64,000 nt of DNA, taken from contig OW203725.1 in assembly GCA_934045075.1 (NCBI GenBank), positions 22,017,714-22,081,713 of the forward strand, written 5' to 3'. This document shows, piece by piece, positions 24,136 to 35,955 of this stretch. The position numbers were made by a program, and so were the translations under genes. The DNA comes from Yponomeuta sedellus (taxonomy: Eukaryota > Arthropoda > Insecta > Lepidoptera > Yponomeutidae). The notes under the pieces were generated by a model, which saw nothing but the letters and a program-made list of their open reading frames with translations, was not told the DNA's origin and ran no database searches. The number at the start of each line of letters is the position of its first letter. Positions within the stretch are counted from its first letter, which is position 1.

Positions 24136-24399
24136 AAGAAAAGTTCTTAGAAGACCACAATTACATTTTGAAGTAATTCCAAACTGCAACTGGGTAGTCC
24201 GATGACGCTAGATTGGGTTGCCATATTGGCCTTAGTACTGACCGGGACATTATACTAAAAATATCCATGTAAAAGAAAAAATACACATTTTAACTTTGTT
24301 GCCTTTATTTTCTTAACAAATCAAATTAAAATTAAAATATCAACATTGTAGATTTTACACAAGAAACACTAAGTACTACGATATTTTTCAGATTTCTTC

Positions 24400-25400
24400 A
24401 CCTTATTTAGCAGGTCTGGTTTGCCCATAACATACTTGTGAAATTCTGTGCATGTTTATGATTGAATTTATATTGAATTATGCTTTCGACCGTGTCTACA
24501 TGAAGGCGATTACGTTCTTTAGTCCACTGTGCAGCTACTAGATAGACCTGAGATTTCTGCACTTAGTTGGGTCATAGTTGGGCCATTGTACCAAGCGCTG
24601 AGGTACGCCAACACCTCAGACACTAGGGTTTCCTTACGATGTTTTCCTTCATAGTCAGCGAGTAGTATTGCTACTATAATTTCACAAATTTACATAACTT
24701 GGAAAACAAAGTCATTGGTATATGCCGGGGTTCGAACCCACGACGTCCCGATTGAGAAGCCGGCGTTCTACACCGCTCCGCTACCATCGCTCTACCACCT
24801 ACGTCCCTACCACTGCAGCTACTAATGAAAATATTCTTTCCACATTGGCGTTATGACCGGGGATGGCGTATAAGTATTGGCACATCAAAATCAAAGTCTG
24901 TTTCCTTTCCAATATATCTGTATCTTGAAAAAAACTTAACCATTTTTGGTGCATGTCTTTTTCGTCCCAAGATTCGTTATCTCTTCTAATTTCTATAAAA
25001 TCTATGCTATTTCTTCAAACGCGCTGTCGGCAATAACTGTTCCTTTTTTTTGTAAATAAATTACTGTTTTTACAACATCCTGCCATTGCGGAGGGGCAGC
25101 AAGATTCATCCATGAAAATATATCATATTATGTGAGTGCACTACTCCACTGTTGTAAATATTCCAAAGCCGCTTTGTAATAATTACCAATATCTTCGTCA
25201 AATGACTTTATTAAATTTGAATAATGAAGAATTTTAGCTATTTTGTCATACTCAGTTTTAGTTTGAATCCCCAAAATTTTTGCTGCTGCACGTTCTGTCA
25301 GTGTTTTTTCAAGACCGTTCAAAAGTTCTTTAACTCCAATAATGGTTATTTGTGATTTTTCGATTTTCTTTATTTGTTTCTCAAATAAAAACGATTGGCT
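24400..25400 (-). pseudogene. hAT transposase C-terminal half, decayed and interrupted by a SINE
   Basis: Minus-strand reading from 25400 gives a helical region (LEKTLTERAAAKILG, then LEYLQQWSSAL), a stop, then NLAAPPQWQDVVK. After a frame change comes CQYLYAIPGHNANVERIFSL, the hallmark hAT dimerisation motif. The protein is cut there by a SINE (24541-24813) and resumes at 24540 as VAAQWTKERNRL, ending at a TAA at 24407-24409. At least two stops or frameshifts besides the insertion make it inactive. The N-terminal BED finger and the first catalytic Asp are not seen. Confidence 0.65.
24541..24813 (-). repeat. Family E tRNA-derived SINE inside hAT, 11-bp target duplication
   Basis: TGCAGCTACTA at 24530-24540 is repeated at 24814-24824. 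Minus-strand order: tRNA-like head with B box GGTTCGAACCCC (about 24720-24795), then AATGACTTTGTTTTCC, then AGGAAAACATCGTAAGGAAA and CTCAGCGCTTGG. Removing it and one repeat rejoins the hAT frame. Confidence 0.8.
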
Positions 25401-25768
25401 ATGTAAAAACTAGTAGCTCTTTTTAAATGTCAAAAGTCGCCACTTTCCAGTACAATATGCATGATGATAGTATTTTAACCGCTTCCATAATGTGGGGACA
25501 CTTTACTATTTACAAAAAAACCTAAGTTTCAGTAATAAACTAGAGCTTAACTAATGTTAAAGCCATTTTTAAAAATTATTTTATATCTGTGGGAAAACAG
25601 CTCGTAGTGTCATGACGTCATGCCTAGGTATACATATCGTAGTCGTAGTCACAAAAAAGCACGGGTGATGTTTACCAATGTTAACCTGACCGTTACGTCA
25701 CGCTGTGATGGGTGTTTCAGTGAAAATGAAAGCTGTAGTATTATAATCTTTTGTTTTATTGTAAATAT

Positions 25769-25941
25769 ACTATTTTTCTTTTTAATGCACTAACCCGTGC
25801 TAAGGACAAATTTAAAAACCTATTTAGAGGCTAAAAAATTTCACCCATGCCGGGATTTGAACCCGCAACCTCTGGCACGGATAGCCAGAGGTTGCGGGTT
25901 CGAATCCCGGCATGGGTGAAATTTTTAGCCTCTAAATAGGT
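25769..25941 (-). repeat. Family F hairpin copy (anticodon-centred foldback)
   Basis: The tail (AATGCACTAACCCGTGCTAA) is at the left, then two arms of about 63 nt that are near-perfect reverse complements and meet at CCTCTGGC-ACGGATA-GCCAGAGG, the anticodon stem-loop. TTTTATTGTAAATAT flanks it (25754-25768 and 25942-25956; the T-run overlaps the element end). Confidence 0.85.
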
Positions 25942-26080
25942 TTTTATTGTAAATATTCGTAATTTTTTTTTTATTAAAGTAAATCAGTGCTCAAAATCCT
26001 TTTACTATGTACTTTTCCCTAATATCGTTAAATCTTTGATTATTTCATAATGTCGTCGCGCCTGTAGTAAATTGTCAAAT

Positions 26081-26381
26081 TTTAAAAACCTATTTAGAGG
26101 CTAAAAATTCAACCCATGCTGGAATTCGAACCCGCGACCTCTGGCTATCCGTGCCAGCGCTCTTTCCAACTGAGCTGATGGGTGACTCATCAGCATCAGT
26201 GAACTTTCGAACCTATTTACAATATTTTCTGTATTACCTACATGCAGTGACATATGGCTGAAGTAATTTGCATCACTTGCAGCCCCGAGTACCTACTTTG
26301 CAGTTAGGTTTTTACATCGGAATGATATCGCTGTACCCACATGAATATATTATAGCACGGGTTAGTGCATTGAAAAGAATA
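26081..26381 (+). repeat. Family F, full-length body in inverted orientation to its tail
   Basis: TAAATTGTCAAAT flanks it at 26068-26080 and 26382-26394. The body starts TTTAAAAACCTATTTAG, runs through the antisense tRNA module and the 5' extension (to GATATCGCTGTACCCACATG), then abuts the sense tail TAGCACGGGTTAGTGCATTG. Relative to the usual order, the whole body is flipped against the tail, the layout left by 5' inversion during target-primed reverse transcription. Confidence 0.8.
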
Positions 26382-26639
26382 TAAATTGTCAAATGCTGAT
26401 ATTTTAGCGTCCCAAAACACGTGACTAGTGCCGTCGCACTATATAGGATACTGACCCTTTTGTGTAAAAGCAATGTTCCACGCACACATTGTATGGGTAA
26501 TTGGCTACTGCTCCATGCGTCAACCATAAAATAGGATGCAGTCGCAGCAGACAAATTGCTACAGCAAATATTTCGCTAAAATAAAATGAACAAAGTTTTG
26601 TTTCGACGTACTGTGACGATCAAAAGTATATACGGGCAC

Positions 26640-28590
26640 TATAAGTGTATTGACATTGACCTCTATGAACCCAAGCATGAAGAACGAGTACTAGTCTTTT
26701 CCTCGCCATTATTATATTGATGAGCTGAATTCTTGTCAGAATGGAATAATTAACATGACTTGGGTTATTATGATTACCAATTGTATCACAGCCAGGTGTG
26801 TTTTTTTTAGTTTTTTGTAGTTTTAAATAGGTTCTCTTTTCGCATATATATAGTTTTTTTTAAATTTTTTTAGCTGTTTTAATCTTCGACATTCTATTCT
26901 TCCGCGCGATAAAAATGGTATTACTATACTGATTATGATATGTTTTTTTATTTGCTTTTATTTAAGAACTTTGGTCACAGGGTGACGATGAGAGTCCCAT
27001 AGTGCCTTTACAAATAACAAAAACATAACACTTATCAGTCACTAAACTTAAAAGAAAATAACGTCTGGCTGAGTTTGACCCGGTTCAGCCAGTATGCAGT
27101 GGAAAACTCCCAAACCAACACTATCAAGACAAAACTGACTAACTAACAATTGCCGTTTATCTTCGTTTGGCATGAAGTCTTTTCATTGTTCGTTACTAAA
27201 TTAACTTCTCTAGTTTCAACTCCGAAATCATTTGACCGAAAATGCAGGAAAAAACTGTTGGAGACTAGAAATTTCACTCCCTTCACTCAACAAATTGTAC
27301 GTCCAAAACCCGTTACAGCGAGCGGTATTAAACATTTCGTTACAACTGGCAGACTATCCCGACCTGTTATAAACTCAATTTGTGAACTTAGTCCTTGCTA
27401 CATCACCAGCTAGCTCTTTGTCTAAGGGTATTCACCGTCTACACCCTTACAGTGTAAAGTGCCGCCGATGACACGCCGCAGCTAGTTTTCGTGTTCTAAA
27501 ACGATTATGATAAACAGTTTGCTGCTCTGCGCCTTGGCAGAGACGGATTGCCGCTTCCCCGCTCCATCGAATATTTATTGGCCCGGTTAAGAGCCCTGCA
27601 CACGAGAAATGCCATCGGAAGTACAGCTCCCATTGATTCTTCTTTCCAGCTGTATTAATAACGATGTAACGCGTTTCAGAATAATTCTTAGAAGAGTAAA
27701 TGGCTAGGACATCACAGGCGGATTTTGATAATTACTGCACCTCATCGAACTAAGTAACCAAGTCGTCTCCTAGATCGATCACGCGCAGTATATCGATTTA
27801 AATCAATTTTAGTCACCCATTTCGATCACGTGCAGTGTCAAACTAAAATGTACCTCAGTCACCTGAGGGTTTTTTGTATATAATAATTATGTATTTTGTG
27901 AAATATCTTTAGTAAATAATTAAAAAATAAAACAAAATTTCTATGAGCCGTTGTCATATAGCGATTTATATAAACAATGGTCATATAATTCGATACTGCA
28001 CATGATTGAACTCTTTGACCACCTTGAGATCCTGACTGTGATGTTTTTTCCTAGCAATTGTTACAAGCGTGAAAAACATTACGTCGATGTTCACGTCCTA
28101 AGATATACTTGGAATTAAAAAAATATTTTTTATACTTACTGCACACCAACATTTGATATGACATTACATAAAAAAGAACATGTATAACGGCGAGCTTATC
28201 ACTGTAATTAACTTAAGTGGGCGAGCTTATGTAAGCTTACACTTCGGAGTTTTTATTTCTGGCTTCGTTATTATATTTCATGTTCTTGTTAATCTGGGAT
28301 AATAAGTGCTTGGTACAATTTGTGACTCTTGCAGGGATAGGCAGCAAATTTAAAAAAATATATTTGCCTATTAGTTTTAATAAGTAATCACTTCTAAGCA
28401 AGATTGGCTCAATACAATGTCACCAAAATCTGGTTTCTCTACCCCACAAAGCTCGTAAAAAAGATAGCGGATATTCAAACGTCAAAATTCGACAAAAGCC
28501 CAAAATTACATATTAACATCCAAATCTGCGGTTTCCATGCTGTAATGTTTTTTATCCTAATATGACTAGATCCTGTAATTGATTAGGACA
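26640..28590. other. Unannotated stretch
   Basis: No recognised element or gene. Open frames such as 27150-27413 (87 codons) show no family motif. Confidence 0.35.
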
Positions 28591-28605
28591 ATGCATGAAT
28601 ATAAA

Positions 28606-28863
28606 TTGCTTTGTGGTGTCGGCCTTGAGAATAGCACCAACCCAATTCTTCCCGCGGGTGTCGTATACGGCGACTAAGGGACACAAACCGGGGGGTGGGC
28701 AGCAGCGCCCCCTGCAGTACAATTCCACCAAACTGCGATCCCCAACCCGCATGCCCAGCGTAGGGATTATGGGCATTACCCCCTATGATAGCACAACGTG
28801 GCGCTCTTTAGGGGAGGGCTGTGTTCAGCAGTGGACTAGTATGGCCTGACGACGACGACGGAG
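28606..28863 (+). repeat. Family M, full-length (258 bp) with 11-bp duplication
   Basis: ATGAATATAAA flanks it at 28595-28605 and 28864-28874. It runs from GGTGTCGGCCTTGAGAATAG to TATGGCCTGACGACGACGAC. Best reference copy for the long subfamily, defining both its ends. Confidence 0.8.
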
Positions 28864-29401
28864 ATGAATATAAAACGACTAGGTACCGTCCTTCTGGCTT
28901 CGCCACTACGATCTGTCTGCGTGTAATACATCAAGTGAGTAGTTCTTCAACGGATGGATAACCTTTATTATTCGATTGATCCATTGGCTCATTTGCATTG
29001 TTTGAGGAAGCAATATTAAATGCAGTATTTAAATAGGTAACTGCATCATGAATAATGAACGAATGAGTAAAGGTTTGTCATTTGAGTTCGGTCGACACGC
29101 TCAGTTAGTTATGAGCTTTTTTTCTGGTAATGAGTTCATTGTTAATGATGAAATGGTTGCGTATCGGCTTCACAACCTAGAGAAGTGCACCAACAGGGTT
29201 CGGTGCACTAAGGGCTTTAATTCTAAGTGCAGCTTAGAAAGCAAAGCCGTTGTGCGTAGTCCGTAGCAATACTATTCATAATATGAGAATGGAAACATCT
29301 TGTGGAAACCCATGTGTCTCGGTGTTCACGTCGCCGACAACTATTAAAATTAACCGTCGAATTAACCTCTATGTAGGTACATTAGGCGGCGGCCGAGAAT
29401 T

Positions 29402-29544
29402 AAACGGGTAAAATCGCGATTATTAATTAGGTAAAACGTAATTACCTAGTCTACCCGAAACCACGGCAACTGTAACGCTGCCGAAATGTCGGGAAATAAG
29501 GTAATTACGTTTTACCTAATAAATAATCGCGATTTGACCCGTTT
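29402..29544. mobile_element. MITE S, palindromic, 143 bp
   Basis: Terminal inverted repeats of about 45 bp: AAACGGGTAAAATCGCGATT at 29402 pairs with AATCGCGATTTGACCCGTTT ending at 29544, and AATTAGGTAAAACGTAATTA pairs with TAATTACGTTTTACCTAATA. The centre holds ACGGCAACTGTAACGCTGCC. Partial copies are at 7383, 9890, 11331, 33520 and 58800-58985. Confidence 0.7.
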
Positions 29545-29660
29545 AACTATGTATGAGTATCGCGAAACATTAAGAAATACTAAAGAATTAAACGCCTGGA
29601 TGTCATACGGTCGTGTGATCGAACAAACTTTAAATAAGGTGTCTGAATGTCGATAGCCAA

Positions 29661-29935
29661 CTTCGATATCCACCCTTGTATCTCTCTACTGCTGGGCACG
29701 GGTCTCTACCTGCATCGCAGGGAGGTTAGGCCAGACTCCACCACGGGGGCCGGTGGATGATTGTAAGACAGTGGCGGGCCTTACCGTCAGAAGTTATCAA
29801 GCCGCCCATAAGGCCTCTGACATGGCTTAACGACTGTCATAACATGACAGCCGGCACCAACGGCTTCACGTTTCTTACGAAGCATAGAAGCGGCTAGCCA
29901 AGTAGTTAACTGCCCATTGGCGTGGAATTTAAAGC
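29661..29935 (+). repeat. Family R copy
   Basis: TCGATATCCACCCTTGTATC through GGCCTTACCGTCAGAAGTTA to GACAGCCGGCACCAACGGC; a short internal deletion at the GGGGGCC-GGTGG region. Confidence 0.6.
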
Positions 29936-29974
29936 TGATTTAAGTAGGCGACATTCATATATCATAGGCGCGAC

Positions 29975-30206
29975 GACCTCGGTGGCGCAGCGGTTTGGCA
30001 AGCTGGCTGTAAAACCGAAGGTCTCGGGTTCGATCCCCGGTCGGGTGAAACTAGGAAACGAACTTTTCTAGTTTGTCTCGGGTCTTGGATGTTATCTATG
30101 TATTTATTGTATTAAATCTATCGTCGAGTTAGCACCTATAACACAAGTCATTTAGTTGTACTTAGTATAGGGCTACGAGATCTGTGTAATATGTCCATGA
30201 ATAAAT

Positions 30207-30271
<65 letters not shown>
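29975..30271 (+). repeat. Family B tRNA-derived SINE with (TA)n tail
   Basis: The head has an A box TGGCGCAGCGG and B box GGTTCGATCCC. The body has AACGAACTTTTCTAGTTTGT, TTAGCACCTATAACACAAGT and ATGTCCATGAAT. A (TA)n run at 30212-30271 extends the tail. The intact boxes suggest Pol III promoter potential; the anticodon arm does not pair as in a real tRNA. Confidence 0.75.
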
Positions 30272-30273
<2 letters not shown>

Positions 30274-30639
30274 CACCGAATGTTATATTTTTACCTTTTA
30301 AAAGTACTTAGGTATCCGGAATATAACCTCAGCAAAATACAGCAATTTCTCTCTTTTTTGGATTGAAAATTTTCATCGCTCCAGGCTTCAATCAGTTTGT
30401 TTTGTGATAGATGAGTTCCCAAACTCATTTATTACATAGAACGGAAATTCAGTACCCATTACACACAGCAGTCATCACAACTTAAGGCTTAAGCCTTCTG
30501 TTTCTTAGTAAAGGACAGCAGAGTCTGTGCTCAAAGCAAAGCCTGCACCGCGGACTAAATACAATATTGCATTGATTAAGAAGTCATAGTACTTTCAGTA
30601 GCATCGCCTAAACTCAAATACGGTTCTATGGCTGTACTC

Positions 30640-30785
30640 ATTGGAGCTCACACGAGTGGTTATAGTAGCAATAGCTACTATAACTTAATACTAGTAAGTA
30701 GAGTCATTGGTACAGGCCGGGATTCGTACTCACGACCTGCCAAATGAAAGCCGGTGTTTTACCGATCCGCTGCCAACGCTCTAGG
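30640..30785 (-). repeat. Family E SINE
   Basis: Minus-strand head with CGTGAGTACGAATCCCGGCC (degenerate B box) and AATGACTCTACTTACTAG body; truncated relative to 24541-24813. Confidence 0.5.
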
Positions 30786-30796
30786 GGCAGATTGAT

Positions 30797-31455
30797 GACA
30801 TCGACATCTTTGTATGTTCCCACTGCTGGTTTGAAAGACTCTTACTGCATCCCTGGAAGGTTAGGCCATACTCCACCACGGGGCCAAGTCCGGGTTTGTG
30901 GAGGTTTGTAAGACAGTGGCGGGCCTTACCGTCAGAAGTTATCAGGCCGCCCATAAAGCCTCTGAGTGCTTAGTGAGAGTTTTTTAACTACTCGATCGCG
31001 TTAACGTAAACTCATATTTCTATGGCATCGAGGAAGCGCCACCTAGCGACAAGTATGGAAATTAAAATTGCTGAGTGCGAGTTGTAATGGTTTACGTTGA
31101 GAAGTGAACACGTTTACCAGCCAAAACACGAATAAACGCGAGTGCGAATTGTACTGTGACAGCGTTTTGCCAGTTCGAACGGTTAACTTACTCATACTCA
31201 CTACTCAATGCTCGATTAACGCGGTAGTAAAGTTACTCGATTGTATCTGTCAAACTCGCAGTAAGCACTCTGATATCGCTTAACTATTGCTATTACGTAA
31301 CAGCCCAACGCCTTAATGTGTCTTGCGAAGCACGGAAGCGCTCGGAAAAAATCCCACTAGTGGTCGCCACGGGACGGTCACCCATCCAGCACCTAACAGT
31401 GCCTGTTAATGCTTAACTCAAGTGATTGATTCCAATCACTCGACTAGGCCCCGAG
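30797..31455 (+). repeat. Family R copy split by MITE K
   Basis: The left part (30797-30965) ends AAAGCCTCTGA and the right part resumes TCTGATATCGCTTAAC at 31269. The intervening 303 bp is MITE K, so R predates that insertion. Confidence 0.75.
30966..31268. mobile_element. 303-bp MITE K, copy 2, in family R
   Basis: Ends GTGCTTAGTGAGAGTTT and AACTCGCAGTAAGCAC. Direct repeats TCTGA at 30961-30965 and 31269-31273 are the likely 5-bp target duplication. Only scattered single-base differences from the copy at 8447-8749. Confidence 0.8.
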
Positions 31456-31460
31456 CGCTT

Positions 31461-31531
31461 CATAAATAATAGAATCGAAAATATACATAAATAATAGAAT
31501 TGAAGGTATACATAAATAATAGAATTTAATG
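31461..31531. repeat. 25-bp tandem repeat, three units
   Basis: CATAAATAATAGAAT begins at 31461, 31486 and 31511. Confidence 0.8.
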
Positions 31532-32512
31532 TCTATCTAATCATTAAATTCACTGTTAGATAGAAAGATAGATAGAACACTTAATTGCACAGCCAGAGAA
31601 AAAGAATATAACCATGTTTTTTTAAATCTAAGTAATGTTACACAATGGGCATTGATCAGGGAGGCATCGATTGTCGTAAAGTGAAAACCATTTCGAGGAA
31701 TAGGGATACTGATTACTATTAGTGGTTTAAACAGGTAAAATAAAAACGGATTATTAATATTTAACGCAAAATAATGTTCACTTCATTTTTCTTTCAATGA
31801 CGTCATCATTGGCTCTAAAGCGGTAGTTCCATTGCCTACAAAAATATTTAAAAAAAAATCGTCAACAACAAACAAACAACATTTGTCAAACGTCAACTTT
31901 TTTTATCATGAATAAATTCAATGAACGTAGTTAATAACGCCATTGGTGACGTCATACTTACAAAACTTTAAATAATTAATAAAAAAATAATTACATCAAA
32001 AATTAAGAAAATATTCAAATTAGTTTCTTATATTAGTCTATATTTTAGATTTATAGAATAAAAAATAGGATGTGACAATGCCCATTGGCTGTACCATAAA
32101 ATGTAGTAGGCAATATGGGCCTTCTTGTTTCTGCTTAGTTTGCTCTATATTGGATTGTGTGAATCGAATCGGCCGAAGATTTCCATCGACTGTCGGATGA
32201 TCGCTAGTGCCAAGTCAGCTGAGATATTTCAATTACCTACACCGAGAGCGCGGTTTATTTGGCATTTGAGTGTTGGATGGTTTCCTTGCCTTTGGTATTG
32301 ACTTGTTCCAGAGAGTGCCTTTAGATAGATACATAGAGGTGGCGTCGAAAATCATAGTACTGGGTGACCTAGTTTGATTTTTGACATGTCATATAAATTA
32401 ATAAACATAATTTTTTGTCACACATTACCTATCTGTAAAAACAATGTACTTTATGAAGTATGTAAGATGTTCATATAAGTAATAAATTTATTCCTTATTC
32501 TTTATTTTATAG

Positions 32513-32559
32513 ATTAACCCAATCCACAGATATACCTTGTCGGTTTCGGCGGATGGGAG
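32513..32559 (+). CDS. Candidate 47-nt internal exon (weak)
   Basis: A pyrimidine-rich TTCCTTATTC..TTTATAG acceptor and a GGGAG|GTATGT donor bound a stretch reading INPIHRYTLSVSADG from phase 0. That is compatible with the donor phase at 3375 and, downstream, with the 34196 candidate. No homology is recognised. Confidence 0.2.
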
Positions 32560-32597
32560 GTATGTATTTTTATTTTGGTCTTAAATTCTTAAAAAAA

Positions 32598-32735
32598 AAA
32601 TAGAGAACTCTTTATCGTTCATAAAAAAAGGAATTAAAACGGATACTTCGTAACCTAAGAGTACAGACTAAATTCACTAAAAGTGTCTCCCAGACAACCT
32701 GGATAGACTGGAGCAGTAAATTTGAGAAGGAAGTA
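32598..32735 (-). repeat. Family J non-LTR 3' end
   Basis: Minus-strand CAGTCTATCCAGGTTGTCTG and GTCTGTACTCTTAGGTTACG, then an AAAGAGTTCTCTA end; the coding region is absent. Confidence 0.5.
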
Positions 32736-33519
32736 GAGCCGTTTTAGTTACCGCCCGGGTCTTGACTCATGAAACATGACATAATATTGTAAGGAATCAG
32801 GCGTAGAAATAATAGAAATGGGTGCCCTTTCAGAAATTTAATTCAATGTCAAATTCCTGAGCCACCTTCGGGCCGAAGCCGTAGTGGAGAAGAAGGCAGC
32901 CAAGGAGCTCCACTCGAATAATCTTTTCTCAAATAGTCTTATAAGAATTTACAAAGCACATAGCACTCTAGTTACAAGGAACACAAATCAAAAGTAACGG
33001 AAATATAACCTCACCAGACTGGCGACAAACCACGACGAACCTACTAGAAGCAAAGCCAGACAGCAAAATAGAGACGGGCGCGTACGGCGCACGCTTTATA
33101 TAGGAACGGTGACGTCATGAGATCGTTGCCAGTCTCTACGACTAAAATATTCCTAACAATATAATATGTCAAAGCGCAAAACATTTTTAAAACTGATGTT
33201 TAAAAAAACATGTTTCTCTTACATAGATGTTATTAAACTGGTCTAATGGCGATTGATTATTGGATAGGTACAACGTAATCCAATAAAACTTTATTCATTA
33301 ATTAATAAGAGGTAATCCACAGTCTGAAAATGCGCACAAAGCTTTGTCATAAAACCTAGCACAATAAACAATAAAAAAAACTAAATCAATCAAAAATACC
33401 GCCCCGGGACACACCCGACCCAAAAGTTCCCATGACGCTAGCAGCATTACCTCGTATATGCATATCTGATGCAAAGGCCAGGGAGATCCTTTGCATCAGA
33501 TATGCCCCGGAACGAACGG

Positions 33520-33635
33520 GAAAACCACGTAATTAACTTAATTTCCGACATTACTGGCTACTTCGGCCTACCCGTGACCTTGACAACTGCAACACTGACA
33601 AAATAATCGTGTCGTGATTAGCCCCATTTAATAAT
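33520..33635 (+). repeat. Diverged MITE S relative
   Basis: CTACCCGTGACCTTGACAAC, ATCGTGTCGTGATTAGCCCC and an upstream CGTAATTAACTTAATTTCC resemble MITE S. Confidence 0.35.
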
Positions 33636-34195
33636 AACTTAAAACGAAGTATGAATAGTCCGTGGTTAATCATTCTTTTCTAAAGTGCACCGAAGACTAT
33701 TTATGCGGTGTTTATGGAGTATTTTAAGGAATTGTTTTAGGAGTATTGTAAAAAAATACTCTTCATTTTTATTTTACTCTCCAATTAAGAAAATGTTTTG
33801 TGTAGGGGAAAATTGGTTGCTTTGTGTAAAGCTTTTCAACAAGAGTTGCATCATTAGGTACACTGTAGATACAATAGGACTATACAATTATAACATTAGT
33901 TAATTAAATCGAAACTAAATTTTTCAGATTGTCAGACCGCCCAGCTAAGAGAAATAATACACCGAACTTTACCGAAAACATTCCGACATGACTTAGGTAT
34001 GCCTATTTATCACTCCCGAGAATTCCAAAAAGTTACCGAACTTATGTTCTGAGAGGTGGATTGATAGAAAAAATACTTCGGCAAAGTACTTTCTTAAGTA
34101 GCGTTGTGCAACACGGTATGGACTAGGCTTTTGGCGTCTTAATAAAATTGCAATTCAACGCGTCCCTGTTTGAGAATATTATTTTTGTTTTTCAG

Positions 34196-34227
34196 GTACA
34201 ACGTCGATTGTATTGCTGCGAATAGAG
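34196..34227 (+). CDS. Candidate 32-nt internal exon (weak)
   Basis: Preceded by ATTTTTGTTTTTCAG and followed by a near-ideal donor GAG|GTAAAG. Continues the phase left by 32513-32559 to read YNVDCIAANR. Very short, so chance is a serious alternative. 34260-34850 holds nothing else recognisable. Confidence 0.2.
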
Positions 34228-34896
34228 GTAAAGAAGTGCAAGAATTCTCAGAAAATCAGTAAATTCTATGCTTTGTTGTCTTGTTGCCGTTTCAATAAGA
34301 TATATTATTAAAAAAAAAGAAATAAAAACCTATGTAGAGAAGATGTAAGTAAATATTACTGAAAATGTGGCTATGCCCTTCAGGGTCCACAATGGTACTA
34401 TAACTGTACCAAAAACTTATGGTTGCAATATATATGTATGAATTTCAAAAATGTACATTAAAAGTGACTCCCAAGTGCATAGAGTGGTAAAGTCGACTGA
34501 ACGTTTCTGATTGTACATGTCATGCATCATGAAGTTGTTCCTTATCTTATCCATTCAATAATATATTATTCTTTGGTTTTGGACTTGATTTTAAAGTAGT
34601 AAGGTTCAATATATGGGAGGAACTATTATACCATTGCCTAGTAAAGGGTTAACGCATTGCTACTCACCTGAATTAGTGCACCACTTGCATCTCCTCCTCG
34701 CACGGAGTCGGAGCCAAGTATTCGGCGCGTCATCTCTGGTTTTTGCGATTAAGTTCTGCCAATTAGCAAAAACCTTTTTCAAATGCGTACAGTCGATAGC
34801 ACTTAAACCTGTACACGCATAAAATGCTTTACTTTCATTTAGTTCAGACTATATTATTCTTTCTTTTTATGCTCGGTCATGCTGCTTTTGAATTTT

Positions 34897-35030
34897 ATAT
34901 AGCCTATAAACGTTCCACTGCAGGGTACAGGGCCTTCTCTCAGAGAGAAAAAAAGCGAGTATACACTTAATTGCCACCCTTGCCCACCGCAAGTTAGCAG
35001 TTTCGAGCGCCGGGACATCTGAAATAATAT
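34897..35030 (+). repeat. Family E body fragment
   Basis: Contains ACGTTCCACTGCAGGGTACA, CTTCTCTCAGAGAGA and TTAATTGCCACCCTTGCCCA, also seen at 40610-40670 and 52080-52300. Confidence 0.45.
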
Positions 35031-35825
35031 TAAAATCAAGTTAATCCAGTATGAATAAAATATTAATATTTTCTTTTACATATTAACAATTTTTGCTTCC
35101 TTTCATTCTGTATTCAACAGGCGTTTTCCCATGCATTTTTGCACTTTTTCCGGCCACACCGCAGACGGTGCTGGCTCGGTGCCGGTGCCGGCACCTCCGC
35201 CGCGTGCTTGTCTATCGAAAAGACGTCCATCCGGTGTTGCTTCACGTTAAGTAGCTAGGTCGAGACGGGCCAGTCCCCCCACTCGCTAATCTTCTTTGCT
35301 CGGGATAAAGTCTTGCCTTCTGAAACCGAACGAATTTATGATTCATAAAAATGTTTCACTTAATATCGGGCCCCGACCTTTTTGTCGCAAAAATATGTAA
35401 ATGCCAGTCATGAAAGTGAAAACCGATCGATTGGGTAAACTTGGCCTGGCTTGTAGTTCTTGGAAAATGCTTCATAAAATTCGAGATGCTAAGATGGTGT
35501 TGCCAACATTATCGTTAATATAAATAAGCTGCGTATAAGCCTCCCACTTTTATCAGAGAGAGATGGTAAGTATGGAGTTTTTCACGCAAGACCACCGCAA
35601 TTTGTTGACGATTTCCAGCGCTAAGATAAATAAATAACTCGAGCCATAATCAGTTCGAATGAAGGAATTAGGGCCAATTTCTGAATTGAGAATTTCGCTA
35701 AGTAAATACTTAACTGTAGTGTTCTATTCTTTCGTACACATAAAGGCTCTGTAGTGCGCCTTTATGTGTACGAAACAGTTACTTATGTTTTACTATGTAA
35801 CTGTTTCGTCCTTAGCCTCATAGTT

Positions 35826-35955
35826 TGGCCACTGTCCGTTGCAAGCGCTGAGGTATGTGAGCACGTCAGACACTCAGGTTTCCTCACTGTATTTTTCTTA
35901 CCAGTAGCAAGTGGGATTGCTTCTACAAATTCGCAAATGTAACGGTACTTCGAAA
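35826..35955 (-). repeat. Family E SINE fragment
   Basis: AAGCGCTGAGGTATGTGAGC and CAGACACTCAGGTTTCCTCA on the plus strand correspond to the 3' half of the SINE at 24541-24813. Confidence 0.5.
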
